The notes under the pieces were generated by a model that saw only the letters and a program-made list of their open reading frames with translations, was not told the DNA's origin and did no database searches. 64,000 nucleotides of DNA from Paralvinella palmiformis (taxonomy: Eukaryota; Annelida; Polychaeta; Terebellida; Alvinellidae): the NCBI GenBank assembly GCA_025642065.1, contig JAODUP010000186.1, forward strand, positions 274,501 to 338,500. Direction: 5' to 3'. Position 1 is the stretch's first letter, and each line of letters begins with the position of its first letter. This document shows positions 12,568-24,866 of the stretch, piece after piece. The position numbers and the translations under genes are program-made.

Positions 12568-14041
12568 GTGAATGGAGACCTGGCCGGAAATAGGCGACTA
12601 TGCAGTCAGTGCTTCACACTGCTGCTCACAGCTATGGAAGCCAATAACATAGCAGCATCAAGATCGCGATGCTACTCGCGTCTATCCGACCAGATGCATT
12701 GGATAGCCACAACCAGTTTACGTATGGGCCGAATGGAGACCAAACTAAATATTCCCGATAGCATCTATGATGTACCAGCCCTAGATGTATCATTCACAGC
12801 AGCAGACATTGAGAAGAAGTGGAAGACTCTAAAACCAAACAAATCTCCAGGTGCTGATGGTCTTCATCCCGGAGTTCTACGTGAACTACGAGAATATATA
12901 GCGGAACTTCTAGACTACATATTTCGGAAGTCACTAAACACTAGCTACCTCATTGATGACAGGAAGATGGGAATCATATCCCCTATATTCAAGAAGGGAA
13001 ACAAACAAATGCCTTCAAATGCCTAACTTCCATCCAATGTAAAAAGCTGTAGCACAGAGTATATGGATATGGCATTAGAGGAAAGCTTAACACGTGGGTT
13101 AGGTAATTCCCCATTGGACAGTGTTCTGGCACCCTTTTTATTCATTATCTTTATCAATGACATGCCAGAGGTAGTGGACAGTCTAATCATGATGTTTGCG
13201 GATCACACGAAACTGTCGAGGACTGTAAACAGAGAACCAGACTCACTGGTTCTCCAGAAAGACTTGATTCCACTGCAAGAGTGGAGTAACAAATGGCAGC
13301 TGAAATGTAAGGTAGTTAAATGCAAGATATTGCACATAGGAGGGAAAAATCCAAACCAAAAGTATTATATGACTCAATCCGGAAAACCAGTAGAACATGA
13401 GACTAAACTGGAAACGGTCTGGATATCCATATAGATCCTGAATTAAACTTCCATCAACACCGTTAAAATAGGTAAGCAAAGGATACCAAATAATTGGTTT
13501 GATACGCAGGACATATTCCTATTTTGATGTATATAGTCTGTGACCAGACTATATACGTCACAGGTTCGACCCCACTTCGAGTATGGTAATGCAGCCTGGA
13601 GGTCCCTCTACAACAAAGACAGCACCCTACTTGAGAATGTACAAAGACGTACCACTAAGTTAATCCCAGACCTGCATGATAGGGAATATGAGGATAGGCT
13701 GAAACAATTGAAGCCTTCGCCACCCTAGGACAAGAGGCGATGTGATATAGCTGTACAAACATACACATAGCATGTATCATATAGACGCAAATGTTATCAA
13801 ATTAGATCAGTCACAAATCAACAGGGGACATTCATTCAAACTAGCCAAAGAATGCGTAAACAAAAGGGTACGACAAAAGTTACTTACCATAAGAGCAAAT
13901 AATGCATGGAATCAACTGTCAGCTGAGATTGTAAATGTCCCAAGTCTAAATGCCTTTAAAGGAAGGTTAGATCAAGTCTGGAGTCGGTGGAAATACAGCG
14001 AACAACTGATAAACGCTTTCTTTCATTATGACTATATCTAA
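12568..14041 (+). pseudogene. jockey/CR1-type LINE ORF2 remnant with mutated catalytic box
   Basis: Segment one (12568-13026) has a typical RT N-terminal region: LKPNKSPGADGLHPGVLREL and later GIISPIFKKGNK. Segment two (13063-13434) has the palm: DSVLAPFLFIIFINDMPEVV, then FADH in place of the catalytic FADD, then LQEWSNKWQL. Segments three and four (13540-13728, 13772-14041) carry RPHFEYGNAAW, LLENVQRRTTKLIPDL and the terminal NAWNQLSAEIV and NAFKGRL blocks. Each is separated by frameshifts or stops, and the FADD to FADH change alone would kill polymerase activity. No endonuclease domain is visible, so the copy is 5'-truncated. Confidence 0.82.
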
Positions 14042-14396
14042 TTATTTATTCTCGCAATATTTAAAATTTATCACCCTCAGTCCCCCTTGTTTATTTTCTG
14101 GGATTGTTCAAATGTGTGACTCATTTCAGATTTATGTGAAAAGTTTATCTGTAAAATAAATTATGCATCTGGTCAAACACACAACATAGTTAAGTTTCCG
14201 TTGTCAGTCTAAGCGTTAAAGATGAAACTATAGTCAATAAATGTAGCTTAAATAGCCAAATGATTTAAACTGATTGCGATCGGCTAATGATTGAAGGCTA
14301 ATTCTACTATAATCTTAGACTTACTGTCCTTTATTCTTGGTTGATCATTGTTAAATATGGTTTGGATTCAACTGTCTAAATTAACCATGATTGACG

Positions 14397-14437
<41 letters not shown>

Positions 14438-14442
<5 letters not shown>

Positions 14443-15125
14443 AGAATCCGTTAATCCAGACATCGTTTATCCGACAAATTCACCATCCGACAAACTATTG
14501 CCTGTGACGGATTTAGCTCCATTGACTCTTTAATCCAACAACTCGCGTTCCGACTCCGACACTTCATTTCGCCAACAGAATGTGACATTTCAATGTAAAA
14601 TGACCTCGATAATCCGACAACACGAAAAGTTTGCCAAATAATTCTACTGGTTCAGTCATGCAAGGCACACCGACATGTTGTCAGTAATGGTCCACTAACC
14701 TGCCCACCCGCGATAATTGCTATATTGTAACCAATTATAATCGTCCTTTTCCATACACACCGACGCAAGATGTTTTCATTGTCTGTGGCTATCTAATAGC
14801 CAATCATAATCATTCATGGCTAATTACAAACACAAATGTATGATCTTTCCAATGAACAGATCATAAATTAATCTGATAGACTAACTGACACGAGTATTTC
14901 TTTATAGTGTCTGTAATTAACAAACATAAAAATGAGCAATGACTTCAATGCCATTCCGTACCTTGCGCACGGTTATTAAATATTGGTTTAAATACGGAGG
15001 TATATCTTTATGATTTAAAAAGGGGTGACAGAGTCTACCGGTTGTCACGGACTCGATATTCCGGCATTCTCGTTTATCCGACATATTTTCATATGACAAA
15101 CCTTGTGGGAATTAACGGATTCTGA

Positions 15126-15128
<3 letters not shown>
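14438..15128 (+). mobile_element. pogo/Tigger-like MITE inserted in a (TA)n tract, copy 1
   Basis: The left terminus reads TAGTCAGAATCCGTTAATCC and the right terminus is its inverted counterpart, GGAATTAACGGATTCTGACTG. TA dinucleotides flank both ends, and the element sits between two (TA)n runs (about 14399-14437 and 15129-15197), as if it jumped into a TA microsatellite. Internal sequence repeats short ATCCGACA motifs near both ends. A second copy in the opposite orientation is at 35440-35937, sharing TIRs and interior (for example TGCCTGTGACGGATTTAGCT). No transposase ORF. Confidence 0.78.

Positions 15129-15197
<69 letters not shown>
15129..15197. repeat. (TA)n microsatellite
   Basis: About 34 uninterrupted TA units directly abutting the MITE at 14438-15128; probably one microsatellite split by the insertion. 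Confidence 0.95.
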
Positions 15198-15200
<3 letters not shown>

Positions 15201-15722
15201 GAAAAGTAGGACCTAAGCTTTATAATCTGAAGATAGCTTAGTACTACAGCCGACATATATTTGTTTACATTGGTAACTTGGACCCCAAGAGACATCAGAC
15301 AATATTACAGTATAGCAGTTATTATACAATTAAAAACAATGTCACTTTATTTTTCGTAAAATTATATTTTAAAATATATTTAGAACATTTATTGTTCTTT
15401 AGCAACACCATGATAATAAAGTAAAATAACATAATAACTATGTTTTGGTTCCCAAGATGCTCAACCTACTTTTTTCTTTCGTCACAGTTAGCCAGAGATC
15501 GTCTCAAAATGTCTAGTGAATTTGACAATATTGAGATTGTCCCTTAATCAATCGATGTTTTCATCTAAAACTTGTTAAAAGATAAATCTATTCAGTTTAG
15601 TTGATACTATACTTGCCGCTTTAATATTTACTGGGTGTGGGTTTTGTTAGTTTATGCTTGTTTTATAGACACTGTTGAAAGGAGAAGCGCGAGCACGCGC
15701 GCATACACACACATGTATATAT

Positions 15723-15778
<56 letters not shown>

Positions 15779-16402
15779 CACACACACACACAACATATAT
15801 ATATATATACATATATATACTGTCGGGTGTCTAACTAGTACAAGGTGAGTTATCAATAAGACAAACACTCAGCATACAATATAAATTGTCTGCCTCATTA
15901 CAGGTGAGACATTACACATGTCTCAGCAAGAAAAGTCGCCACTCTGGATTCAGTCCCCTGAAGAAAGGTCCTTATTTGAATTCACGGTTCGAGATTCTCT
16001 GTGCCTGTGCCTTATTATACACAGCTAACCCCCCCCACACACACACAAGTACGCACGCACGCATATACACGCACACAAACATACACACATACCTCATGCA
16101 CTCAGTTAAAGTAAAGAGCACCATGATTTATCTCGCTAACTATTTGTCCACATTAGGCTTTTATTAAAAATAATTTTAATGATTGTCAATGTACTTTGAA
16201 TAAATATTCACTAGGTCCAGGTATGATAGCTGTTAATTGGTGTTATTAGGCAACGACTATTTGATCTTATTCCACGTATAGATCTTTACTATGCTACTCT
16301 AATATTTTGTTAAACTTTAGTATTCTCGTGTATGGCAAAAAGCCTACTTTAGTATTCTACCCACAATAATGTTTTAAATATTATTTAAATAAGGACTAAA
16401 AT

Positions 16403-16455
<53 letters not shown>

Positions 16456-17217
16456 ATAAATGGATATGTATACATGTATCGTTACAGCGCATAGTGTGAA
16501 GTACCTTTAATCACTGGAGCCCTATAGCTCTGGGAACAGTACTTTAGCAAAACAAAATTACGGGCTCCCAGTTCCTGCGGGGCCCCTAAGATACTATTGT
16601 TATGGTGACGGCACTGAACAGGGGACGATTTTACCATAGTGCCTTCTGAGTTGCCCATAAATCAACTTTACCAATTAAAACCTATTCAATTACTAAATGG
16701 CAAATCGACTAATGGAGCCACTCTGCACACGCGAATTTCTCTGTATTGGTCTCCCAGTTTATGCTGTGTTGTTAGGTATAGGTTTATTTCCATATTAAGT
16801 ATGCCAATCACGCCGTAGTTCCAGACTTTGTTTTCCTAATTGATAAATTTAACCGAATCATCATCATAACAGTCAGCATGTTCGCGAATAAAATATTTAT
16901 TGGTAACAAATCGATTAAAAGAAAGCTTCCTTGTAGTTATCAGTCTAGTCTCGTCCTCTTTGTCATTAGCGATATACTTCATGTCTGTAGGTTCATCAGT
17001 ATTTACTTCCAATTGTGCCGAATATTTTCATCATCCTCGGTAGCTGACAATTATATTCCAGCTTCACAAATGAGGCTCCGCCCACGGCCAATGGAGTGAT
17101 GTCGGCATCCTTCATCGCACAGGATGTTAACCATGGACAACGACAAGCACTGAATCAATTAGAAATTGAAATAGATTAAGTTAGGTATGCCGTCAGGATG
17201 TGGTAATCTTAAGACAT
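15198..17217. other. no gene seen; microsatellites
   Basis: Contains (CA)n at about 15722-15792, (TA)n at about 15797-15820 and 16409-16454, and C-rich/CACA sequence near 16028-16090. The ORFs here are microsatellite translations. Confidence 0.5.
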
Positions 17218-17223
17218 TTATAC

Positions 17224-18912
17224 CGATATGTCTCCGATTTGATGAGTATTTTCGATCCAAATAGCATACCCGTTTGTTTATTAGAATTATGCCATATATG
17301 CCGGCGCATTGTCACTGACGTGCGCATGCGCCATGAGCATACTGCTAGACGATGCTACACGGAAAATGACCACAAATAAAACAAATCTTTGAAGATATCT
17401 CTCAATTGTTCTGATAAAATGATATTATTACAACTGTCTTGTCCATTTTTGATATTATTATAAATGGCCAAAGATGTGTATTGAAGAAACACTACGAAAG
17501 AATTATATAAGAGAAGATAAAGCTTGACCCCTTTCTTGGCTGATGAAGCAACGATCTTTGGTGATTTGGTCAAACCATCGTAATGGCATATAGTGTTACT
17601 ATTTTATATTCTAAAACATGTCCGTATTAGCTCAACTATTTAACAACATTATAATATAGCGTAGTAGTTTGCAAACAATATCATATTAACTGTTTAAGCA
17701 TTTTAACATATCACCGTACGCGCTAACAGAGCAATTAAAACTGCACAATCAGAGGATGACTTGACCACTAGAAATTAGATTGAGATTCTAGCAGAGCGTT
17801 TGACATAAACACAGAACAGGACAAAGAAATATCAACTCACACGTTAGTGATGGTTGTACATCTCTCGTCCTCCGGAATGATGACTGAATATCTAGTCCAC
17901 GGACAGAAAGACCATTGGCAGGGCATGTTCTGCGAGCAGAGGCTTGTCGTTTCCTAACAAAATGTAACATATCACTTAGTGAGTATTTATTTTGGGTGAA
18001 ATCTAAGGCTGTGACCAGATGGCGTTAATAAGGATGATAAATAAACAAATATTATCATTATGGTGATTAGAATAATATTTCTTTTGAAATACTCCACGCA
18101 TGCCGGTGTGTCTCTTCATCTGATGAACAATGGAGTTCGTGTTGCTCTAATCCATATTAATAACGAAACACTTACGTATTCCTTGATCGACAAAGGATAA
18201 GCAGCTGCCGTGATGAGTGTTAGAAGTAAGACCGCAGCACTCCAGATCGGTAGATTTTTCTCCATATTTCTATATCCTCGAGCATCTACCGTACTGGATG
18301 ACATATTACAGCGAGCACCTGGTTCGTTGACGAATAACTAAGTGGCGGCTTGTTGAGCGAGTTATCGGCCAATTAAGCTAGTGACATCTGGCGGCAGGAT
18401 TTAGAACTACTACAATCGGGTCGTGTTAATCGCAGAGTCTAGATCCCCGTTCCTTTTCAGTGTGCACGCGAGGTAGTAAAGGAAAATGAAAGATAGCGTG
18501 ATATTTAGTATATTTCTATTCAAAGAAGACTGATTTAGTAAACAAAATAGATTAAATTGGAAGTTCTGTGTGGTAGTTCGCAGAACACATTTCCGGGCAC
18601 AAGCGGATTGCCGTATTCGCAGCGAAACTTTATGTATAGGGAGTGGCTTTCCCATAATGTTTCTTCAATGGCCATTTATAATAATATCGAAAAGGGACAA
18701 AGCAGTTGTAATACTTTTACCAGAACAAGTTAGAGATATCTTCAACGATTTGTTTTATTTGTGGTCATTTTCCGTGTAGCATCGTCTAGCAGTAGGCTCA
18801 TGGCGCATGCGCACGTCAGTAATAATGAGCCAGCATATATGGCATAATTATAATAAACAAACGGGTATGCTATTTGGATCGAAACTACTCATCAAATCGG
18901 AGACATATTGTG
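17224..18912. mobile_element. long inverted repeat, probable DNA element with about 255-bp arms
   Basis: The left arm at about 17226-17491 and the right arm at about 18658-18908 are reverse complements, imperfect but clearly homologous along their length. Examples: ATGTCTCCGATTTGATGAGT against ACTCATCAAATCGGAGACAT, and GCGCATGCGCC in both. The arms differ by small indels. TTATAC lies just outside each end (17218-17223 and 18913-18918), a possible 6-bp target duplication. The 1.17-kb interior holds the minus-strand exons at 17841-18304. Each arm encodes a similar peptide running outward (18570-18779 and 17355-17573, both ending LFYLWSFSV), which may be a remnant of the element's own ORF. A local inverted duplication is the alternative. 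Confidence 0.65.
17841..18304 (-). CDS. first two exons of a small secreted Cys-containing protein (partial)
   Basis: Exon 1 (18304-18176) encodes a signal peptide. The better start is the internal Met at residue 14, giving MEKNLPIWSAAVLLLTLITA with likely cleavage after AAA and before YPLS. It ends in TAC followed by a strong donor, GTAAGT. Exon 2 (17953-17841) follows a TTTTGTTAG acceptor, joins in phase 0, and adds about 37 codons with cysteines spaced C-x5-C-x4-C-x15-C (including PCQWSFCPW and DERCTTITN). It ends at a GTGAGT donor. The remaining exon or exons were not found. Spacing faintly recalls the start of cystine-knot hormones of the GPB5/bursicon type, but no diagnostic C-x-G-x-C motif is visible, so family is left open. 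The exons lie inside the 17224-18912 inverted repeat, raising the possibility of a captured gene. Confidence 0.45.
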
Positions 18913-18984
18913 TTATACAAAAGTATTGATTGATAGAGCAATAATCCGGCATTGATATATTGCATTTAGGTATTATTTCTCGTG

Positions 18985-20131
18985 AATTAACGTGAACCCC
19001 GAGTTGATTTTAAAATGTAAACAAACCCCGTCTGTCGCCATTTCAATTTTCAAGTGATAACCGATACTAGCGGACTTCGCTAAAGAAATATTTACTCTCA
19101 TTTTTTCACAATAACAACATTTAATAATGGAATATGCTGAACAGCATGAAACTAATCTATCACCAGAAGTATTTTCCTATCTGAATTCCAATTGTATTAC
19201 GCAGTAGATCGTTGTTCAAACCGAGATGTTCAGAACAAGAATCCTGGTGACGCGAAGTGTAAAAGCCCGCGAAAATTAGTTTGGCAAGGACTATTGTTCG
19301 CCAGAGACGTGTCGCACCTGATCGAATTAAGTCGAAAAGAAATGACGGCGTCTGGAGCTGGAAATAATGAGGAATCGATCCATAATTAGCAGGTACTCAC
19401 CTGTCGCAACACCTAGCGTATTTATTGGGAAGTGTGTTGACGTGTTAATTGTACCAAAGACTATTTATAACAAGACGTGTTACTTCGCGTTTTAACATGG
19501 GACGCCATTTTGAATTCATGGAGTGCCAGGGCCCTAGCGACCGGAGGTAGATTGTCACGGACAGCTCCATTCCTTAACATGGCACCTAATGACACTGGTT
19601 CATTCTGCGCCGCTTCCGGCTGCAGTAACAGAAAAGTATGCACAAATAAAGAAATCCCGGAAAGGAAATGAAAGCTAGTGTAAAAATATTAATGGTGAAA
19701 ATTGGTATTATAAAATTAATTAAATAAGAAACAAGGCATCAAACCCATGAAATTTTGTCAGCCATTTCATATCTTAATACAAAAAAAGATTACCAACACC
19801 TGAATTAGTACTTGAATGTTCAGCTCAGGTGCTTTAATTGGTATACTTCTCTTCATAACTTAAATGCATATCAAATCAAATTCTTTAACCAACTTGAAAA
19901 AAGGAAAACATGTGTTTACACATTGTGTATGCACTTGGTTCAAGTATTATTTTACAAGGTATTGTTCTGTTTCAGTCCTTGAAGTTCTATGATGATGAGA
20001 TATCATGTAAACAGGCCAATCTCTTGGTTACATATTTACTGGTGTTATCTGTTACAGTAGTCAATGCATGTGTCTATTACATCTCTGGGTATATTCTGTC
20101 TAACTTTAAACAGTTCACTGATCTGGACTAA
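18985..20131 (+). pseudogene. THAP/P-element-like transposase remains
   Basis: Three pieces in order. At 19130-19389 there is an ATG-initiated frame and, after a stop, a second frame containing LVWQGLLFARDVSHLIELSR. At 19579-19668 an ATG begins SFCAASGCSNRK, resembling the C-x3-C start of a THAP zinc-binding domain. At 19910-20131 the translation ends VVNACVYYISGYILSNF, similar to the C-terminal NA-x-VYx-x-GY block of THAP9/P-element transposases. Stops and missing middle parts show a deleted derivative. It begins just right of the long inverted repeat and could be related to it. The family is inferred from short motifs only. Confidence 0.35.
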
Positions 20132-21960
20132 ATGTCATATTTTTGTAGTAGTGGTTGTTTAGAGCTGGAAGCAATTTGGGTTGTTCTGTCCATTTGATAA
20201 CAAATGACATGATTGTAACTATAGATAAACCCGTGGCACAGGAGATTTGATGCCGCTTATTGTATGAAAGTACTAATTTCTCTATCTCTAACATGTTAAC
20301 GCAAACATAAACATTGTTAATATTCCATGTATATTCTTTGTTCTTAGCTGGGTAGGCCTATATTGCATGGTCTATATTATTGAGCTGTAGACTTTAAATG
20401 AACCTATAATTTTTTTTAGTTAATGTATGATAAACGGACATGATGAATATATAGTGAATTGTATTATGGTTGCGTTATAATAGCTGTATATATCATTATA
20501 TGTATATATCCAAATAAATAAAAATTTATGGACTATGATAAACTAACATGATGAAAGTATGTATGTATGCATTTACTTCATATATACCTAATTGTTTTCA
20601 TTAAAAAACTTAAAATAACGGAAACCACGTTCAATTATTTTCTGATCAGCTGTCAAGTGATGGCAAATTGTAGGCTATGAAATGATTATGAATTAATTAA
20701 ATGACTGGGCTGTGAAATCACTTAATTATTTATTAACAGTTTCAGAGCTTCGTTTCCTTTGTTATTATGTGTGCACAATTAAAGCGTTAATTAATAAAAG
20801 AGTATGCGATCATGTAACATATAGTACTAGTATTGGTAATTCATTTCAACCATGCGCACACATGTACACGACCACATGTGGACAACCAGAGAGCTTTTGT
20901 TTATCGGAGAAATACCTCCGGTCGCTGGAGGCGCCACTGGCTAACATTTCAACATGGCGCGGCAAGAGTAACGCCTCTCTATATTTAAGCTCTCTGATTG
21001 TAGTTCAAGATGCTAATTAGTGCCTCCATTATCGAAAAATCAATTTTATTCAATATTGTCGAAAGTGTACACGATACTTTCCCAAAATGTGTCCATACTT
21101 ATTTTTTCAAGGTCAGTGATTAGGATAAACCAATTAGGAAATATTAGCATATATATTTATTCCGGATATGCAAATTAGCCACCGCTATTATCGCAAAACC
21201 TAGTTTCTTAAATATCTATGACATCATGCATGATATTAAGATAAAGGTTGTGTCTGCATCCACATTTTCATGGATTATGATAAAGACAACTTAATAGTTG
21301 TAAAATGCATTTGTTTTATTTTATGTCAATACCATCATTACAAAAAACGTATTTGCTTCAAAATATTTACCAATTTACGTGATAAAGTCACAGAAATTAT
21401 GTACATAGACACATGTCAAATGCATTATGATTAATTTATTGTCAAATAAATCGTTAATCTAAGTTAATTTACCTTAATCAAAAGAACATAGACATTCTCC
21501 TGTAATAAAACCCAATAAAAATAGCAATCCATTCTGTGCATGACATGTAGAAAACTGTGTTTCCTATTGAAGTATACTATTGTTGAGGTAGGTAAAACCC
21601 TGGAAAACATCATTAACTGGTAGCAATTGTAAGTCGTCCAGATTATTTGACACATAAACACAAAACGAATATCTGTGAAACTCCAATCAGAGAAACATCC
21701 ACAGAAGATTTACTGTATATAGCAATTCATTTGATGACGTTTTGGGAGTTTTTTTCTATTCTGCTGCACAATGCAGTTTTTGCGTAATTGGAGGTTAAAT
21801 ATGCATGTATTCGTGCAATTACAAGATTCTCTATAAAAGAAGATTTTAGCCAATGAGTGAAGCTTCAGAGGACCTGACCTATATTTAGATTCGTTCACAG
21901 AACAAATAATATGAAAATACGTTCGAAGAACTATGAGACAACCTTCTCCGTGATTAATAC
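20132..21960. other. no gene seen
   Basis: AT-rich. The segment 20880-21010 is GC-richer (GGCGCCACTGGC...ATGGCGCGGC) and includes TATATTTAAG, but I see no exon or TIR that would identify it. Confidence 0.35.
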
Positions 21961-21968
21961 GTAATAAG

Positions 21969-22765
21969 TGGTTAAGTTTAATCTGTTTTATTTGCTGATG
22001 ATTCAACTTCATACTTGTCGTCCTCTAACTTACACCAACTGTCCTAATCCACCAATATCGACCTTGAATATATGTATGAATGGTGTAGGTCAAATCAGTG
22101 ATCATTTAATATTAGTAAAGCTCATTATTATGTATTTAGCCACAAGCGAAGCCATATCGCAAATCATCTTAATGCACGCATACGAAACGAAGTAATATCT
22201 ATCAAGCAAACTGTGAATTTATTAGGTATGTATATAGATGAACAACTCAATTGGCATCAACATATCGAATTAAAAAACATATTAGCTCTCTATATGTCAT
22301 GGGAAAGGTTAAGAATATAATTAGTACTAGATACTTACCAACCCTCTACTATTAACCACAAAGATTGTGAAATTACTTTGTGACGAACAGCACATGACAT
22401 ACGTGAATAGAGTAAATAACACATAGATGTAGCCAATACGAGTAATTAAGGGTGCTAATTATAATGACCACTCAAAACCTTTGATCAAGAAAATGAAACT
22501 CCTAACATTACGGGATGTACATAGATTGTGAAAGTGGCTAATTATATGTTTGCTGATAGTAAAGGAACATTGCCCAGCTTACTCATGAATATTTTAACTG
22601 ATATTGGTGACATTCATACACGCAACACGGGACATAAAGAATACGAACATGTAAATGGAAGGGATACAAACATTTCAATTGTGTGATACAATATACCACT
22701 AACAGTTCAACAACGACAAAACAAATGTTTACACATACAATAAAAACCAAAATCCTTACTGAATA
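21969..22765 (+). pseudogene. degenerate non-LTR retrotransposon RT (C-terminal half)
   Basis: Across frameshifts the + strand reads LFADDST-like (about 21985-22005), then a YMYEWC segment, NISKAHYYVFSHKRS, LGMYIDEQLNWHQH (22225-22265) and a connection block with GANYND and PLIKK (about 22450-22490). The order FADD, then thumb, then connection is that of CR1/jockey-type LINE ORF2. Stops and frameshifts are many. The connection block resembles that of the 5098-6620 element, suggesting the same or a sister family. Confidence 0.65.
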
Positions 22766-23199
22766 TTCTCAATTTCGATAGAGCTATCCTTCGGTAGCCG
22801 CGATCCAGAACCGGATAGCTCAACCGGATATTAATCTTAAATTAGTATAGTTGTAAAGCAGCCACCAACAGCCGAGACCGCATTACATCTAGGATTTACT
22901 AGGGTGGTGTCCGGATATTTAGTAAACGGACACTTAGCCAAGGGACATTCACCCATTATTTGCAGGGGGGGGGAGAGAGATTTTGCCAACATTCAATTTT
23001 TTTTTATCTTACATGTATATGTATATTATTATATTTTTGAGTTTGTGTATGCTCTGCCAATATTATGTTCTGTTTATGGATGTTGCAAATATAGGTATAT
23101 CTGTAGATAAGATGCTAGTAACATAATAATTATTGCTCATTTTTTGCACAATGTGTATAATTATATTGATTTCATGTGCCCCTCTCTTTCCAGCTCCAC

Positions 23200-24160
23200 T
23201 CAGTGCACTTACCCTTGAAGGCGAATGGGCCCAAACATCAGGTCCTACACCGGAACCATTCCTGATCTAGGACAACGGGCTCTCTACAGCTGACATGTGG
23301 TTCATGGATGGCAAGTTCCTGGATGTCTTCAGCTATACGTTATCCGTGTCTTCTTCGATCCACGAATGTTGGGATAGCATATGCCCCGCTACAACGCAAG
23401 ACCCAAGATACATATGAGGAATTATTCCGTGCCTTGTTGGATAAGTGCAGTTCGATGGAACTGTATCCAGATCCCAGAACCATTATGGTTTATTTTGAGT
23501 AGGTTGTAATCAGTGCCATTGGAGCAACCCTGGACAATAATGTCCATGTCAGGCGTTGTTTTTACCATTTGACGCAATCAACCTGGAGGAAGATACAATA
23601 GCTGAGTCTAGTGCCTCAATATACAGATGTGAGGACTTTACGTTGGTCAAATAGAGGCATTAGCATTCCGGCTCATTGAATATATTCACGAGGAAATCGT
23701 GTACATCCGGGATAATAACACTCCTGGTACAGACAATCTGGTGGATTTCTTCGATTAGACGTACGTCACGGACGTCACTTTCCGACGTGCAGGTGTTCCA
23801 CGAGATGGTATAGATGGAACAGCAGTTATTCGGATGAGGAGAGTTCCACCTTGGTGCTCACCTGCCCTGTGGAATGTTCACCGGGCCACTTTAGACGGTG
23901 AGCCAACAACAAATAATCAGTGCGAGGGCTGGAACAATCGTTGTACTCATTTAGTTGGCTACCAGCATCCCTCTGTGTAGAAAGAAGATGCCGTGGCTTG
24001 CATTCATATCGCTAAAGATCTAAACGGTGAACCTCACAAGAAAAGGATTGGGCGTGAATACAAGGACACGCATAACCGTGTGCGTAAACTGTGTGAAGAT
24101 CGTGCAGCAGGCAGGTAGACCATCCTTGAACTACTACATTCAGTGGATCATAACATACGC
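23200..24160 (+). pseudogene. MULE transposase pseudogene
   Basis: The frame at 23308-23502 includes RKTQDTYEELFRALLDKC and PDPRTIMVYFE. After a stop it continues AIGATLDNNVHVRRCFYHLT and QSTWRKIQ, matching the MULE transposase core: an acidic residue after a hydrophobic strand, then C-F-x-H with W-R-K. A later frame has DNLVDFF, then RAGVPRDGIDG and NNQCEGWNNR (about 23905-23945), the conserved NN-x-E/C-x-W-N block that follows. The end has HKKRIGREYKD. Stops occur between all of these. The source element presumably mobilised the flanking GGCTAAATGTCC repeats. Confidence 0.65.
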
Positions 24161-24785
24161 TGAAAGCCTGTGAACCGCGAAAATGATGATTAATTATATA
24201 CAGCTGTGAACTGTAAATTATATTTAGCGATATATTTGCGTGAGATTGCTATGGCTGCCTACGGTTAGTTTGTTTTATCATGTTCTTAAATGATTCAATA
24301 TTTCTCTTTCAAATATATTTATAATTGGCTCCCAGTTAATAAATATAGAACATGGAAACAATATAGATAATACAAAAATAATATATTTTAATTGTAAGAT
24401 GTAGACGTAATATTAGGAATATTGACCCTGTACACCTATGGACATGTCAGAAATAAAGAATTTATATTTTTTAGAGTATGAGACATTTGTTTGTGATCAT
24501 TACATTCGTACAATGAATTGAATAAAATACAATTACATACACTATGATGATTGAAACTAAGAGCTGTGGACTATATGTAACATCCGTGTTTGCAAGTTTT
24601 AGAATATGAGACACCACTTTGTGTTTGTTACGTTGGTACAATTAATTGCAAACATACAGTTACATACAGTGTGTTTTGTATTTATCGAAACAACTATATT
24701 TATGGTGAAAAACTCAGATAAACATAATCCAAATTTTTGAATGTTGGTGAAGTGTTACCCCTTCAAATAATGGCTAAATTTCGTA

Positions 24786-24856
24786 GGCTAAGTGTCCGTT
24801 TGCTAAATGTCCATTGGCTAAGTGTCCATTGGCTAAATGTCCGTTGGCTAAATGTC
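24786..24856. repeat. tandem ~15-bp repeats at MULE right end
   Basis: Five consecutive units alternating GGCTAAGTGTCC(G/A)TT and GGCTAAATGTCC(G/A)TT. The left end of the element has about two related units in the opposite orientation. Confidence 0.8.
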
Positions 24857-24866
24857 CCGGATTCTA

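Larger units (their letters stand above)
22905..24866 (+). mobile_element. MULE (Mutator-like) DNA transposon remnant
   Basis: The left end (about 22912-22955) contains CCGGATATTTAGTAAACGGACACTTAGCC. The right end (about 24783-24866) is its inverted counterpart, made of five tandem units of about 15 bp of the type GGCTAAATGTCCGTT. Between them, about 23200-24160, lies a decayed transposase. Long TIR-like ends plus a MULE-type core define the element. It is dead by several frameshifts and stops. Confidence 0.65.

Noticed and set aside
15635..15868. His/Thr and Val/Cys ORFs
   Set aside because: Pure (CA)n microsatellite read on both strands.
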